Assembly: GCA_037443785.1 (NCBI GenBank)
Contig: JBBINR010000029.1
Span: forward strand, 1-45,509
Direction: 5' to 3'
Length of the DNA stretch: 45,509 nucleotides
Origin: JAQUOA01 sp037443785
GTDB lineage: Bacteria > Bacteroidota > Ignavibacteria > UBA10030 > UBA8401
Shown here: in pieces, positions 7,492-16,255 of the stretch
How the letters are laid out: every line of letters begins with the position of its first letter
Position numbering within the stretch: the stretch's first letter is position 1
The notes under the pieces: generated by a model
Told to the model about the DNA's origin: nothing
The model's input: the letters and a program-made list of their open reading frames with translations, nothing else
The model's database searches: none
Program-made: the position numbers and the translations under genes

Positions 7492-7519
7492 TTATTAAAA
7501 GAACATTATTTGGCTTCAA
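7492..7519 (-). promoter_or_regulatory. Promoter of the metB-like riboswitch transcript
   Basis: TTGAAG (7514-7519) and TAATAA (7492-7497) with a 16-base spacer on the minus strand, a few bases upstream of the aptamer. Weaker than the other two riboswitch promoters but with the same spacing. Confidence 0.5.
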
Positions 7520-7521
7520 CT

Positions 7522-7556
7522 CCATCGAGTGCTTTTTCCACAAAAACACTCGATGG
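7522..7556 (-). terminator. Hairpin after the TonB receptor gene, probable transcript end
   Basis: A perfect 10-bp stem (CCATCGAGTG with CACTCGATGG) and a 15-nt loop, starting about 16 bases after the receptor stop codon and ending next to the -35 box of the following riboswitch promoter. No T run follows the stem on the minus strand, so termination there is probable only by position. Confidence 0.45.
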
Positions 7557-7572
7557 GAAAAATGAATCTAGT

Positions 7573-10317
7573 TTAAATCGAGACTGAAGCACGCGTATAG
7601 ACAAATCTTCCATTAAATCCAAAAGGTGAAAAAGCATTATAAGGAAGACGGCCATTTGAGCTATTCACCTTCAAAACTTTGTCCGGATAGACGTCGAAAA
7701 TATTATTTACTCCGACGGCAACAAGAATATTTGATTCAACGTGGTATCCAAGCTCTGCATCAAACAACCACTTGGCGGAATATGTTTGATCCAGAGTAAG
7801 ATCGGTGATACTTCCATACGAAGTAATTTCGCCATACCGTACGCCGCGAATAAACACATCAAAATCTTGGTTCAAGTAATTTGCAAGAAGAGAATATGTA
7901 TTTTTTGGCTGACCGTGTTCAATTCGTCCCTGCTCAATTCTTCCAAACAATGGAGTCGTAGTAATTGATTGCAATGCTTGAGGGGTTACGATTGATGATT
8001 TGTTCGTAATTTCAGTTTTAGTAAAATTGATTGCCGCCGTCAAACGCAATTTCCCTAATTCATTAAGATCAATACCATAGCGACCGGTAACATCAACACC
8101 TTTTGTTTTCGTATTGATTGCATTCGTAAAGAAACGTCCACCCGTTGCATTCACTCCCAAATTATGCAAATAGGTACTTACCGCCGTTCCAGTAAAATTT
8201 TCTGTTAAAACAATTCGGTCGGTTATCGTAATTTGATATGCGTCAACAGTCAATGCTACATCATTAAAATTGTATGCAATACCGGCGCTGTAATTCACGG
8301 ATTTCTCTGCCTTCAAATCTTTTGCTCCAAAAGCTTTTGCCACGGCCGAACTAACCGGGAACGTTCCGATCTCATTTGGCACTCCGTTAATAAATGTTGT
8401 CGCAGTCGTTGAAAAATATTCTTGCGCTAGTGATGGTGCGCGGAATCCTGTACTTGCTGCACCGCGGATGGAAAATCCGTAAGCAATATCGTACCGAGAA
8501 GAAATTTTTGCAGTAGTGGTAGAACCAAAATCGCTGTAATTTTCAAAACGTGCCGCCACACTCACTAACCATCGCTGAACAATATTATGATCAACATCCA
8601 CATACACGCCAATATTGTTGCGAGACTTGTTTACAGTATTGGACGGAAGAAAACCAGGAAATACTTGTGAACCAATTGCTTTTGACGTTGAATCTCCTCT
8701 TAAATATGACTCCGGTTGACCTGCCTTAATTTGATAATTTTCATTTCGGAATTCGACTCCGACGGAAGTGTTTAATGGAAACTCTCTTCCAATATTCCAT
8801 GCACGAAACAGATCAAGGTTGGTCGTTGCTTGCTTTGATGCCAAAGTTCCAGCCTCAAACTCAGTCGGTGATTTTGTCCAATATGAAGCATTAATTGAAT
8901 TGGTTACTCGATATTTCAAATCATTTGATCCATAGGTTTCGCTAAGATCATAAGTCCAGTCGTCAAAGGATCCCTTTGCCCCTCCGGTAAACGAAAGATC
9001 ATTGATCCCGGTTTCGATATATGGTAAAAATCCATTTGGATAAATTGCGGGAACGTTGCCCGTTGGATCATTGGGTCGACGATAAAAGCCTGCAGCCTTT
9101 CCTGCACGATTGCTGTATCCTCCAAACGCATAGACTGAAATATTTTCTTGTATCGGATAAGAGCCATTAATGAAAATGCCTCCATCGTTTATTTCGCCAT
9201 CACCGAATTTGTGGTTGTCACGATTAAAGGTTAATTCGCGAGGGTCGCCAGCCGCATACTGAATTCGCGGATCAAGTCCACCGCGTTTGGTTCCGCCTTT
9301 AATTGCATATTCACCGCTGAGATAAATTTTCCCCTCCCCAATTTCTGCCCCATAACCAAGATGAGCGTTGATTGTTTTGCCGTCAAAATAGTTTACCGAT
9401 TGTTTTTTTCCATCCGCGTCCCAACGTAATCCATCGTACGTTCCACCGGCAAAATTAGTAGTTTCAGTGGGCCTATTCCCTTCGTTTATTGAATATCCTC
9501 GTTCTGTTGAACTGAGATATTGTCCATAACTTGCCGAAGCATCAATCCCTGTTTTTTCTTTTAGAATGATATTGATGACACCGGAAATAGCATCTGACCC
9601 ATACTGTGCAGAAGCTCCATCGCGAAGAACTTCAACGCGGTCGATCGCTGAAATTGGAATTGCGTTTAAATCAACTCCGGTCGCCCCACGTCCGACAGTT
9701 CCGTTCGTGTGTACAAGTGCGCTGGTATGTCGTCGTTTTCCATTGACCAAAACTAACACCTGGTCAGGACCAAGTCCGCGCAACGTTGCAGGACGGACAT
9801 GATCTGTTCCATCGACCAAAGAAGGCTGTGGAGAATTGAATGACGGAACAAGTGCGCGAAGAATCTGCGTTGTTTGTGTATATCCATTAGCTTTAATTTC
9901 TTTTGCTCCAATGATGTCAATTGGTACGGGTGAATCGATAATTGTGCGTTCTGAATTTCGGTTTCCGATGACAACGACTTCATTGCTGCCGATAATGTCT
10001 TCGGTCAATGATAAGTTTGCGCTTACCGAATTATTCTCAGGAATTACGACTTCGGCGTTGACAGTTCGATACCCCAGTAAGCTTACTCGAATTTGGTAAG
10101 TTCCAGCAGGAACTTTTAGTTCAAATGCGCCGTCTTGTTTTGAGACGGTTCCAATTTTGGTCCCAGCGATCACGATGTTTGCTCCTGGTAATGCCTCCCC
10201 AGCCTTTTTGTCTGTTACTTTTCCGTTTAAAACCCCCGTTGACTGCGAATATAAAAATGATGCGGCTAGAACAAATAAAATTAATAAAAATTTAACGCTG
10301 CTATAAAAATGTTTCAT
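7573..10317 (-). CDS. TonB-dependent outer-membrane receptor under a SAM riboswitch
   Basis: A 914-residue receptor. A signal peptide (about 1-25) is followed by a carboxypeptidase-regulatory-like beta-sandwich (about 29-112), a TonB-box-like EVVVIGNR, the plug domain (about 125-255, with LRGLGPDQVLVLVNGKRRH and VEVLRDGASAQYGSDAISGV), and a long beta-barrel. The last residues (TRASVSI) do not end in the usual aromatic. Such receptors import large or scarce ligands such as siderophores, cobalamin or oligomers; the ligand cannot be read from the sequence. Its leader holds a SAM-I riboswitch and a polycysteine ORF, the same arrangement as metY, so the likely cargo is a sulfur compound, methionine source or a cofactor of methionine synthesis. 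AAGGA precedes the ATG. No TonB/ExbB or periplasmic partner is next to it. Confidence 0.93.
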   Translation of the reverse strand: MKHFYSSVKFLLILFVLAASFLYSQSTGVLNGKVTDKKAGEALPGANIVIAGTKIGTVSKQDGAFELKVPAGTYQIRVSLLGYRTVNAEVVIPENNSVSANLSLTEDIIGSNEVVVIGNRNSERTIIDSPVPIDIIGAKEIKANGYTQTTQILRALVPSFNSPQPSLVDGTDHVRPATLRGLGPDQVLVLVNGKRRHTSALVHTNGTVGRGATGVDLNAIPISAIDRVEVLRDGASAQYGSDAISGVINIILKEKTGIDASASYGQYLSSTERGYSINEGNRPTETTNFAGGTYDGLRWDADGKKQSVNYFDGKTINAHLGYGAEIGEGKIYLSGEYAIKGGTKRGGLDPRIQYAAGDPRELTFNRDNHKFGDGEINDGGIFINGSYPIQENISVYAFGGYSNRAGKAAGFYRRPNDPTGNVPAIYPNGFLPYIETGINDLSFTGGAKGSFDDWTYDLSETYGSNDLKYRVTNSINASYWTKSPTEFEAGTLASKQATTNLDLFRAWNIGREFPLNTSVGVEFRNENYQIKAGQPESYLRGDSTSKAIGSQVFPGFLPSNTVNKSRNNIGVYVDVDHNIVQRWLVSVAARFENYSDFGSTTTAKISSRYDIAYGFSIRGAASTGFRAPSLAQEYFSTTATTFINGVPNEIGTFPVSSAVAKAFGAKDLKAEKSVNYSAGIAYNFNDVALTVDAYQITITDRIVLTENFTGTAVSTYLHNLGVNATGGRFFTNAINTKTKGVDVTGRYGIDLNELGKLRLTAAINFTKTEITNKSSIVTPQALQSITTTPLFGRIEQGRIEHGQPKNTYSLLANYLNQDFDVFIRGVRYGEITSYGSITDLTLDQTYSAKWLFDAELGYHVESNILVAVGVNNIFDVYPDKVLKVNSSNGRLPYNAFSPFGFNGRFVYTRASVSI

Positions 10318-10432
10318 AACTTTCCTTTGTATAGAATTTGAATGTAATAATACAACGCGATAACGATTTTCAAAAGTGTTTACACGTACGAAAAAAGCAC
10401 GTCGTAATCGATGTAGGTAAATGGAAATATGG

Positions 10433-10531
10433 TTAGCAACAACAGAGGAAATTCCCGTCGAAATATGGAGAGAGGTGCTCCATAACGGGTCGGCAAGCGT
10501 AGAAAAGATGTAAATTTGAAATATTATGCAT
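10433..10531 (-). CDS. Putative polycysteine leader peptide upstream of the TonB receptor (copy B)
   Basis: A 32-codon ORF in the receptor leader, starting about 60 bases after the riboswitch terminator and ending 115 bases before the receptor ATG; copy A has nearly the same distances (57 and 109). The peptide starts MHNISNLHLF and then matches copy A in every residue, ending NFLCCC before a TAA. It differs from copy A only at residues 2 (His for Gln) and 4 (Ile for Asn). Codons 3, 6, 8, 10 and 14 differ silently and codons 15-32 are identical. An in-frame stop lies two codons before the ATG, fixing the start. Proposed role: ribosome stalling at the Cys codons when Cys-tRNA is short, coupling receptor expression to cysteine status. 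Confidence 0.72.
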   Translation of the reverse strand: MHNISNLHLFYACRPVMEHLSPYFDGNFLCCC

Positions 10532-10532
10532 G
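10435..10532 (-). repeat. Leader repeat, copy B (98 bp, pair with 4360-4457)
   Basis: Partner of the block at 4360-4457, 91 of 98 positions identical without gaps. The hairpin described for copy A (CCCGT/ACGGG and TATGGAG/CTCCATA) is unchanged here. Sequences between this block and the receptor gene do not resemble those before metY. Confidence 0.85.
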
Positions 10533-10590
10533 AGTTATTTTTGATGCCTAGAATTCAACATCAGCGAAATTTTAAGAGTATTTAAAACGA

Positions 10591-10621
10591 AAAACCTCTT
10601 TTAGGGATAAACTAAAAGAGG
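10591..10621 (-). terminator. SAM-I riboswitch terminator (TonB receptor)
   Basis: CCTCTTTTAG and CTAAAAGAGG form a 10-bp stem with a 7-nt loop, followed by TTTTTCG on the minus strand, directly after the aptamer. Confidence 0.88.
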
Positions 10622-10753
10622 CCATAAAAGGTTCCAAGTTTTAGTTCATCTTCTCCGCGTGAAGCGGATTCTGAATTTAGCACCTGACGCGACGCTGTTT
10701 GCGCTGCCGGTTGCTGTGAAGTCATCGGGTCAGTCCCTCGTTCACTCGTGATG
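10591..10753 (-). promoter_or_regulatory. SAM-I riboswitch controlling the TonB receptor
   Basis: On the minus strand the aptamer (about 10646-10753) shows GAGGGACTGACCCGATGA, CACAGCAACCGG, a P3 arm, CAGGTGCTAAATTC and a P4 hairpin (TCCGC/GCGGA), with P1 closed by CATC/GATG. A terminator follows at 10591-10621. The consensus core is nearly the same as in the metY leader. The next coding sequences are the polycysteine ORF and then the TonB receptor. Confidence 0.94.
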
Positions 10754-10780
10754 GTTTTTTTTAGTAAAAGAACTTCATAT

Positions 10781-10808
10781 AATATACAACATAAATTTTA
10801 TTTGTCAA
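10781..10808 (-). promoter_or_regulatory. Promoter of the TonB-receptor riboswitch transcript
   Basis: TTGACA (10803-10808) and TATATT (10781-10786) with a 16-base spacer on the minus strand, the same boxes and spacing as before the metY riboswitch. Confidence 0.72.
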
Positions 10809-10855
10809 GTGTCGTGTTAAAAAATTAAATAAATTATTTCCGTAAAAAATATTTT

Positions 10856-13800
10856 TTACGTATCGATCGCTTCTCTTATTTTTTGAAATACTTCATCGAT
10901 GTTGTACGGTTTTTGAATAAAACCTTTCGCTCCTGCTAAAAACAAATCAGATTTAATATCCGGATCCAAAAAACCGCTTGCGAGTACAACCTTCACAGTT
11001 GGATTAATTTTTTTCAAGAGTTTGAATTCATCAATGCCCGATAATTTTGGCAGCCCCATATCCGTAAGAACAAGGGCAATTTCTTTGTATTGTTCTTTGT
11101 AAATTTTAACTGCTTCCGGCCCATCTTTTGCGATGAGTACTTTATACCCTTTGGCAATCAACAATGACTCTACCAGATTTCTCAATAAATCTTCATCCTC
11201 GACGAGTAAAATTGTCTCAATTCCGCCTGACACTATCTTCGATTCTTCGGCGTTGACAATAGCAGCTTGCTCCAGTACGGGCGGCACCGGAATGTAAAGA
11301 TAGAATGTCGTTCCTGCATCAATGATGCTTTCTACCTGAATAAAACCGTGATGATTTTGAATGATTCCTGTTACAACGGCCAACCCCATTCCAGTTCCTT
11401 TTCCAATTTCTTTTGTCGTAAAGAATGGATCAAAAATCCTGCTCTTGGTAGCTTGGTCCATTCCTGTTCCGGTATCGGACACTGCAATACGGACATACAA
11501 ATCAGCGTCCGCTGCTGGAAATTGCTGAAGAATATTTTTTTTCATAACTCTGTCGGCAGCAATTGTGATCTCGCCTCCGTTTGGCATCGCATCACGAGCA
11601 TTAACGCAAAGATTTAAAATTGCTTGGTGCATTTGTGTGTGATCAGCATTCACCTTTGGAATATCTTCGAAGATTGCCTCGTTAATCGTAATCGTCTTCG
11701 GAAAGGTTTCTCGAAGCATTGAACTAAGCTCGCGAATAAGATCAGGGATCTTTAGCATTGTAAATGAGGTTTCTGTTTTCCGTGCGAATGTAAGAATTTG
11801 TCTGACGAGTGCAGCGCCGCGATTCACGGCATTATCAATTGCCGTAATACTTTCATTAAATTTTTCTTTATCAGTTTGTCCTCTGCCTAATAGAAAGGCG
11901 TACGCCCGAATGATGCCAAGGATATTGTTGAAATCATGTGCGATTCCGCCGGCAAGGGTACCAATACTTTGGATTTTCTGTGCCTGGAGCAACTGCCCCT
12001 GTAAATTTTTTTGCTCTGTAATGTCTTGTTTAACGGCAATGAAATGAGAAATTTCACCCGTACTTTGACGCAGCGGGGTAATAGTCATTTCTTCCAAGTA
12101 ATGAATTCCATCTTTACGTTTGTTTTCAATTTCTCCCTTCCATACTTCACCTGAAAGAATTGTATCCCACAATTTTTTATAAAATTCCTGTGATTGTACG
12201 CCAGATTTGAGCACGCTTGGTTTTTTTCCGATCACCTCGTCAGCAGAATAACCAGTCAAACGACTAAAAGCAGGGTTTACGGCATCAATTACTCCGTTTC
12301 GGTCAGTGATAACAATTGCGTTCGCAGTGGATTGAACTGCTTTCGTAAGAAGATTCAATTGTTGTTCAGCTTGTTTGCGTTTTGTAATGTCTTCAGCAAT
12401 ACCAACAAGTGCGCTGATTTTTCCATTCTGGTCTTTTACGATCGATGTAGAAAGAAAAATAGGAAATTCTGTTCCGTCCTTTTTTATATTCCAAATTTCA
12501 CCTTTCCAACCTCCGGCCAATGTTGCAGGATGAATTTCTCGTCCGATTTGTGCTGGAGTTTTTGGTGAGCGAACAATAGCAATTGAGCTGCCAAGTAATT
12601 CGCTTGCGGTATATCCATAGGTATCTTCAAAAGCTTTATTCACAAAAAGGACAATATCGTTTACATCGGTGATGCTCACACACTCGGTTATCCCTTTAAT
12701 GGTTTGCGCGAGCATTGATATTTCTTTCTCTTCCTGCTTACGTTGAGTAATATCACGGGAAATAATCAAAAGATATGACTTTCCACCGATATCAATAATC
12801 TTTTCGGATATCTGTGCCTCTACAATTCTTCCGTCTTTCATTCGTAAAGGCGCTTCAATGCTCATATAACCATCGACACCTGCCAGCGTATTGATCAATT
12901 CTGTCCGTTGGTCTAAATCGACCCAAAAGTTTAATTCAATCGATGTCTTCCCAATGGCTTCCGCCGCGGAATAGCCAGTCAATTCAACAAAACTTTGATT
13001 GACAGAAACATATTTTCCATCTGGCATGGTGCACAAAATCATTGCGTCGGGTGAAAGATCAAACAGTCGTGAAAATTTTTCTTCACTACGCCTCAATTCT
13101 TCGGAAGCTCGTTGATGTTCTTTCTCATTCTGGATAAATTCAATGGCAAACGAAATATCCACCGCTAATTCATCTAACAAGGCAAGTTCTTCATTACAAA
13201 AGAAATTTTTTTCCTTTGCGTACAGGGTCATGGCACCAACAGCTTTCCCCCTTATTTTCAAAGGGAATGCTGCTGAACTTCGGTAGCCAATCCTCAAAGC
13301 ATCCTCCCTCCATGGCATCATCGAAGGATCAGTTTCGATGTCAGTGGTAAAATGATGCATTCCATTTATCACTGTAAGACCAGTCGGTCCGCTATATTGT
13401 ACGCGATCATTAAAATTAATATTAATCTTCTGCAAATAATCATCAGCAATCCCCGCATGCCCAACAACATCAAGCACCTGTGTGATTTCATTTTTTATGC
13501 CGATCCAAGCCATAACAAACTTACCTTCGCTTAATGCAATTGAACACGCTTCGTGAAATATCACGTGAATATCTCTAGTCCGCACGATCAGTTCGTTGAT
13601 ATTGGTCCGGACACGATTAATGCGATCGAGTTTTTGAATCTGAAGTTCCGCCTGTTTGACTTGTGTGATATCTTCAAAGATTGCCATGAAGTGGTCGCCT
13701 TCTGAGGCGTAAATGGTCACCGAAAACCATTTTTTAAGAGGGGCAAAAAATGTTTCAAATCGTTCCGGCTCAACTGTGGTTTCAAATTTTTCCGAGAAAG

Positions 13801-14107
13801 AAAGAAAATAGGATTGCAATTCTGCAAAGTCATCAAATATTTCGGAGAGTTTTTTCCCAACAACATTTTTTAACCCTGTTATTTTTTCGAATGCTCCATT
13901 GACACTCACGATTGTAAAATCTATTGGGCTGTCATTTTGAAATTCAATTTTAGCATAAACAAAAGCTTCCAACATATTATCGAACAATGTGTGATACCAT
14001 AGTTCATCTTTACTTGACAGTGCTTTGACTTGCTTGTGGTAATTATCTTTTACTTCGTTTTGTTCACCAGATTTTGGGGATGGGTGTGTTTTTGAGTTTA
14101 TTTTCAT
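10856..14107 (-). CDS. Hybrid sensor histidine kinase (PAS-GAF-PAS-PAS-PAS-HisKA-HATPase-REC)
   Basis: A 1083-residue soluble-looking multi-sensor kinase with no membrane segment. Order: PAS (about 38-152), GAF (about 165-325), three PAS domains (about 340-457, 463-580, 587-702; each ends in a DIT motif), then HisKA with phospho-acceptor His724 in GGIAHDFNNIL. The ATPase has the N box with Asn836 (LNLCVNARDA), DTGTGM (878-883) and GKGTGMGLA. A C-terminal receiver domain has LLVEDED near 967-973, phospho-acceptor Asp1016 (VLTDMGLP) and the Lys in QKPYN (1065-1069). The fused receiver suggests intramolecular phosphotransfer and an external phosphotransfer partner or response regulator, which is not next to it. 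The signal is unknown. The gene for another PAS protein lies 75 bases upstream on the same strand. Confidence 0.93.
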   Translation of the reverse strand: MKINSKTHPSPKSGEQNEVKDNYHKQVKALSSKDELWYHTLFDNMLEAFVYAKIEFQNDSPIDFTIVSVNGAFEKITGLKNVVGKKLSEIFDDFAELQSYFLSFSEKFETTVEPERFETFFAPLKKWFSVTIYASEGDHFMAIFEDITQVKQAELQIQKLDRINRVRTNINELIVRTRDIHVIFHEACSIALSEGKFVMAWIGIKNEITQVLDVVGHAGIADDYLQKININFNDRVQYSGPTGLTVINGMHHFTTDIETDPSMMPWREDALRIGYRSSAAFPLKIRGKAVGAMTLYAKEKNFFCNEELALLDELAVDISFAIEFIQNEKEHQRASEELRRSEEKFSRLFDLSPDAMILCTMPDGKYVSVNQSFVELTGYSAAEAIGKTSIELNFWVDLDQRTELINTLAGVDGYMSIEAPLRMKDGRIVEAQISEKIIDIGGKSYLLIISRDITQRKQEEKEISMLAQTIKGITECVSITDVNDIVLFVNKAFEDTYGYTASELLGSSIAIVRSPKTPAQIGREIHPATLAGGWKGEIWNIKKDGTEFPIFLSTSIVKDQNGKISALVGIAEDITKRKQAEQQLNLLTKAVQSTANAIVITDRNGVIDAVNPAFSRLTGYSADEVIGKKPSVLKSGVQSQEFYKKLWDTILSGEVWKGEIENKRKDGIHYLEEMTITPLRQSTGEISHFIAVKQDITEQKNLQGQLLQAQKIQSIGTLAGGIAHDFNNILGIIRAYAFLLGRGQTDKEKFNESITAIDNAVNRGAALVRQILTFARKTETSFTMLKIPDLIRELSSMLRETFPKTITINEAIFEDIPKVNADHTQMHQAILNLCVNARDAMPNGGEITIAADRVMKKNILQQFPAADADLYVRIAVSDTGTGMDQATKSRIFDPFFTTKEIGKGTGMGLAVVTGIIQNHHGFIQVESIIDAGTTFYLYIPVPPVLEQAAIVNAEESKIVSGGIETILLVEDEDLLRNLVESLLIAKGYKVLIAKDGPEAVKIYKEQYKEIALVLTDMGLPKLSGIDEFKLLKKINPTVKVVLASGFLDPDIKSDLFLAGAKGFIQKPYNIDEVFQKIREAIDT

Positions 14108-14182
14108 GAATCATCTCCAAAATATTTACCTAGCTGTCCTTTGTTTAAATGCATTTTTATTTCAAAAAGTGACCTCTTCGAT

Positions 14183-15838
14183 TCATTTGTTATCATCTTT
14201 GTTTTTTGCCTTATCAACATATCCTGGATAATATTTTGCCATACAATCGGGACACATACCATGGGTGAACTTCACTTCAGAATGTTTTGCAAGGTATGCC
14301 TCTAGCTGATTCCAGAAACCTTTATCATCACGAATTTTTTTACATGAAGAACAAATAGGCACTAAACCACTGAGTATTTTAACATTGTCGAGGCTCTCCT
14401 GAAGTGTAGCAATCAATTTTTCACGCTCCTTTTCCATTTTTTTGCGTTCTGTAATATCACGTAATGATCCTTCGATTCCAATCGGTTTCCCGTTCGAATC
14501 AAAAAGAATATGTGCATTGACGGAGGTAAATATGACGCGATCATCCTTTGATTTTAGTTGAATTTCATAATCGACAATTTCGCCTTGCTCTTTAATGGTC
14601 CTCATCATGATGGTACGGTCATTAGGATTCACATAAACATTTTCAACCGGTGAGCCAATTAATTCTTCACGACTAAATCCTGAATAGCGTTCAATCGAAG
14701 GACTGATTTCGATAATGTCTCCATTGATACCCGTCTGATAAAAAATATCCTGAACATTCTCAAAAATTTTTCTGTATTTATCTTCACTCCATTTTAATGT
14801 TTCTTCCATTTTTTTTCGTTCAGTAATATCTCGAATATGGCCCAGTATAAACGGCTCACCCCTTAAACTGATTAATTTCACGGAAAATTCACCCGTCAAA
14901 TAATCGCCTCTTTTTTTTAAAATCCTCAGTTCGAATGATTTGATAGCTTCTCCCGCGATAATTTTTTGGAAAATATTCATCGCAAAAGGAAGATCACTCG
15001 GTTCAATAATTGGAGGAAATTGCTTACCAATCCACTCTTCCGGTTTCCAGCCAGCGATCTCTTCGAACGCCGAATTCACTGATCGGACATAGCCGTCTTT
15101 ATCCAGTGTATAAATAATATCTCTCGCATTATCAAACACGCTCCGATATCGATCTTCACTTTCTATTAAATTTATTTCTGTTCGTTTCCGTTCGATAATT
15201 TCATTCCTAAGACGTAACATTGTTTTTCGCAAACTTCTCATATTAAAAAATGTCAAAAACCCTACTGTGGAAACGAGCATGATAAGCAAAAAAGCGAAAG
15301 TTGCAAATTCTCGACCTTCAATGCTCAGTGAAAGCAAAGGAGTATAGAAACCAATTTGTCCAAAAAGGAATAATCCAACGTAATAAAGGACAGCCCCACC
15401 CGTCATCCATAATGCGTAGTGCGGCACAAGAAGTGTTCCGGCAATAGTAATTGTCCAAATAAACAACGGCCACGCCGGAGATTTAACTCCATCAAAAATC
15501 CATGCCGCCGCACAAAGAGCAGCAAAATTTATCCAGACATAAAAAAGAATACTCGCGCGCACATGTCCGTGCTTGGCATAAATAAGACAAAATACAGAGA
15601 GTGGAATAAAAGCAAATGGAAACGCTGCGGCAGTTAGACTTATTGACTTCTCTGTCAATCCCAGTTGCCCCATGACCCAAAAAACCGTCGTAAGATAAAC
15701 AACAATTCCAAAACTGATGACCATTAAAGTATTGAAGAGGCGTCCTAAACGGGCTTCTTCGGCATCGACCACAGTAACAGTAATCAGTTGATTCCACCAA
15801 GTTGAAAATTTTATTCGTATGCTGTCGATCGATTTCAT
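14183..15838 (-). CDS. Membrane PAS-PAS protein with C-terminal CxxC...CxxC domain
   Basis: A 551-residue protein. Around six hydrophobic segments fill residues 35-200, followed by a short coiled stretch (205-230), PAS 1 (about 226-342) and PAS 2 (about 350-465), each ending in a DITERKKMEK-like linker. A second coiled stretch (465-487) leads to a compact C-terminal module with Cys496 and Cys499 in ICSSCKKIRDD and Cys529 and Cys532 in GMCPDCMAKYYPG, a likely zinc site. I recognise this tail from other PAS sensors, but its function is unknown to me. There is no kinase, cyclase or other enzymatic output, so it may act by protein contact, perhaps on the hybrid kinase encoded just downstream on the same strand. 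Confidence 0.85.
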   Translation of the reverse strand: MKSIDSIRIKFSTWWNQLITVTVVDAEEARLGRLFNTLMVISFGIVVYLTTVFWVMGQLGLTEKSISLTAAAFPFAFIPLSVFCLIYAKHGHVRASILFYVWINFAALCAAAWIFDGVKSPAWPLFIWTITIAGTLLVPHYALWMTGGAVLYYVGLFLFGQIGFYTPLLSLSIEGREFATFAFLLIMLVSTVGFLTFFNMRSLRKTMLRLRNEIIERKRTEINLIESEDRYRSVFDNARDIIYTLDKDGYVRSVNSAFEEIAGWKPEEWIGKQFPPIIEPSDLPFAMNIFQKIIAGEAIKSFELRILKKRGDYLTGEFSVKLISLRGEPFILGHIRDITERKKMEETLKWSEDKYRKIFENVQDIFYQTGINGDIIEISPSIERYSGFSREELIGSPVENVYVNPNDRTIMMRTIKEQGEIVDYEIQLKSKDDRVIFTSVNAHILFDSNGKPIGIEGSLRDITERKKMEKEREKLIATLQESLDNVKILSGLVPICSSCKKIRDDKGFWNQLEAYLAKHSEVKFTHGMCPDCMAKYYPGYVDKAKNKDDNK

Positions 15839-16255
15839 CTACGATGTGATTCTTTTCTTTTCAATATGGCTTCAAGTACTGACCACGAAAAATTGAAATT
15901 GGACGTTTTGTAAATTTAGAATTATATAATATTGATTTGTTTGAAAATTTACTGTGGAGCAAGAAAAATATACTAGAGAATGGAAATTCATTAACGAGAA
16001 TAAGAATGATTGCTGTCGTCGAAGGTATTGTCGTATAGGAAGATGTGGACGTGATGGATGATTAGTCATTTCATTTCCCTCTTGTTCACACAAGCAAACA
16101 TTGATCGGAAATTAAATAAAAAATCTTGCGTGAATGTTTCTTTTAGCATCCAACTGTATTTATGATAGGATTATTTTCGATAAGATAAAAGTAAGCCGAA
16201 GGCAATCAAGACAACCATGTCTTATTATAGGTGGGAAATTTTGAGACTTCCTTTA
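15839..16255. other. 417-bp AT-rich intergenic region
   Basis: Lies between comM and the PAS-PAS gene. It must hold the promoter of the PAS-PAS gene and the end of the comM transcript. A weak 6-bp hairpin (AAGACA/TGTCTT, near 16208-16223) lacks a T run. An AT-rich stretch near 15920-15940 contains TATAAT-like boxes on both strands, but no clear -35 partner. I see no credible gene or structured RNA. Confidence 0.5.

Noticed and set aside
7340..7549. 69-codon minus-strand frame in the second riboswitch leader
   Set aside because: It runs through the SAM-I aptamer and the promoter; RNA structure explains the sequence, and it has no Cys run like the other leaders.
15872..16093. 73-codon minus-strand frame in the intergenic region before comM
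   Set aside because: Low-complexity composition, no ribosome-binding site and no family resemblance; probably a chance frame in AT-rich DNA.
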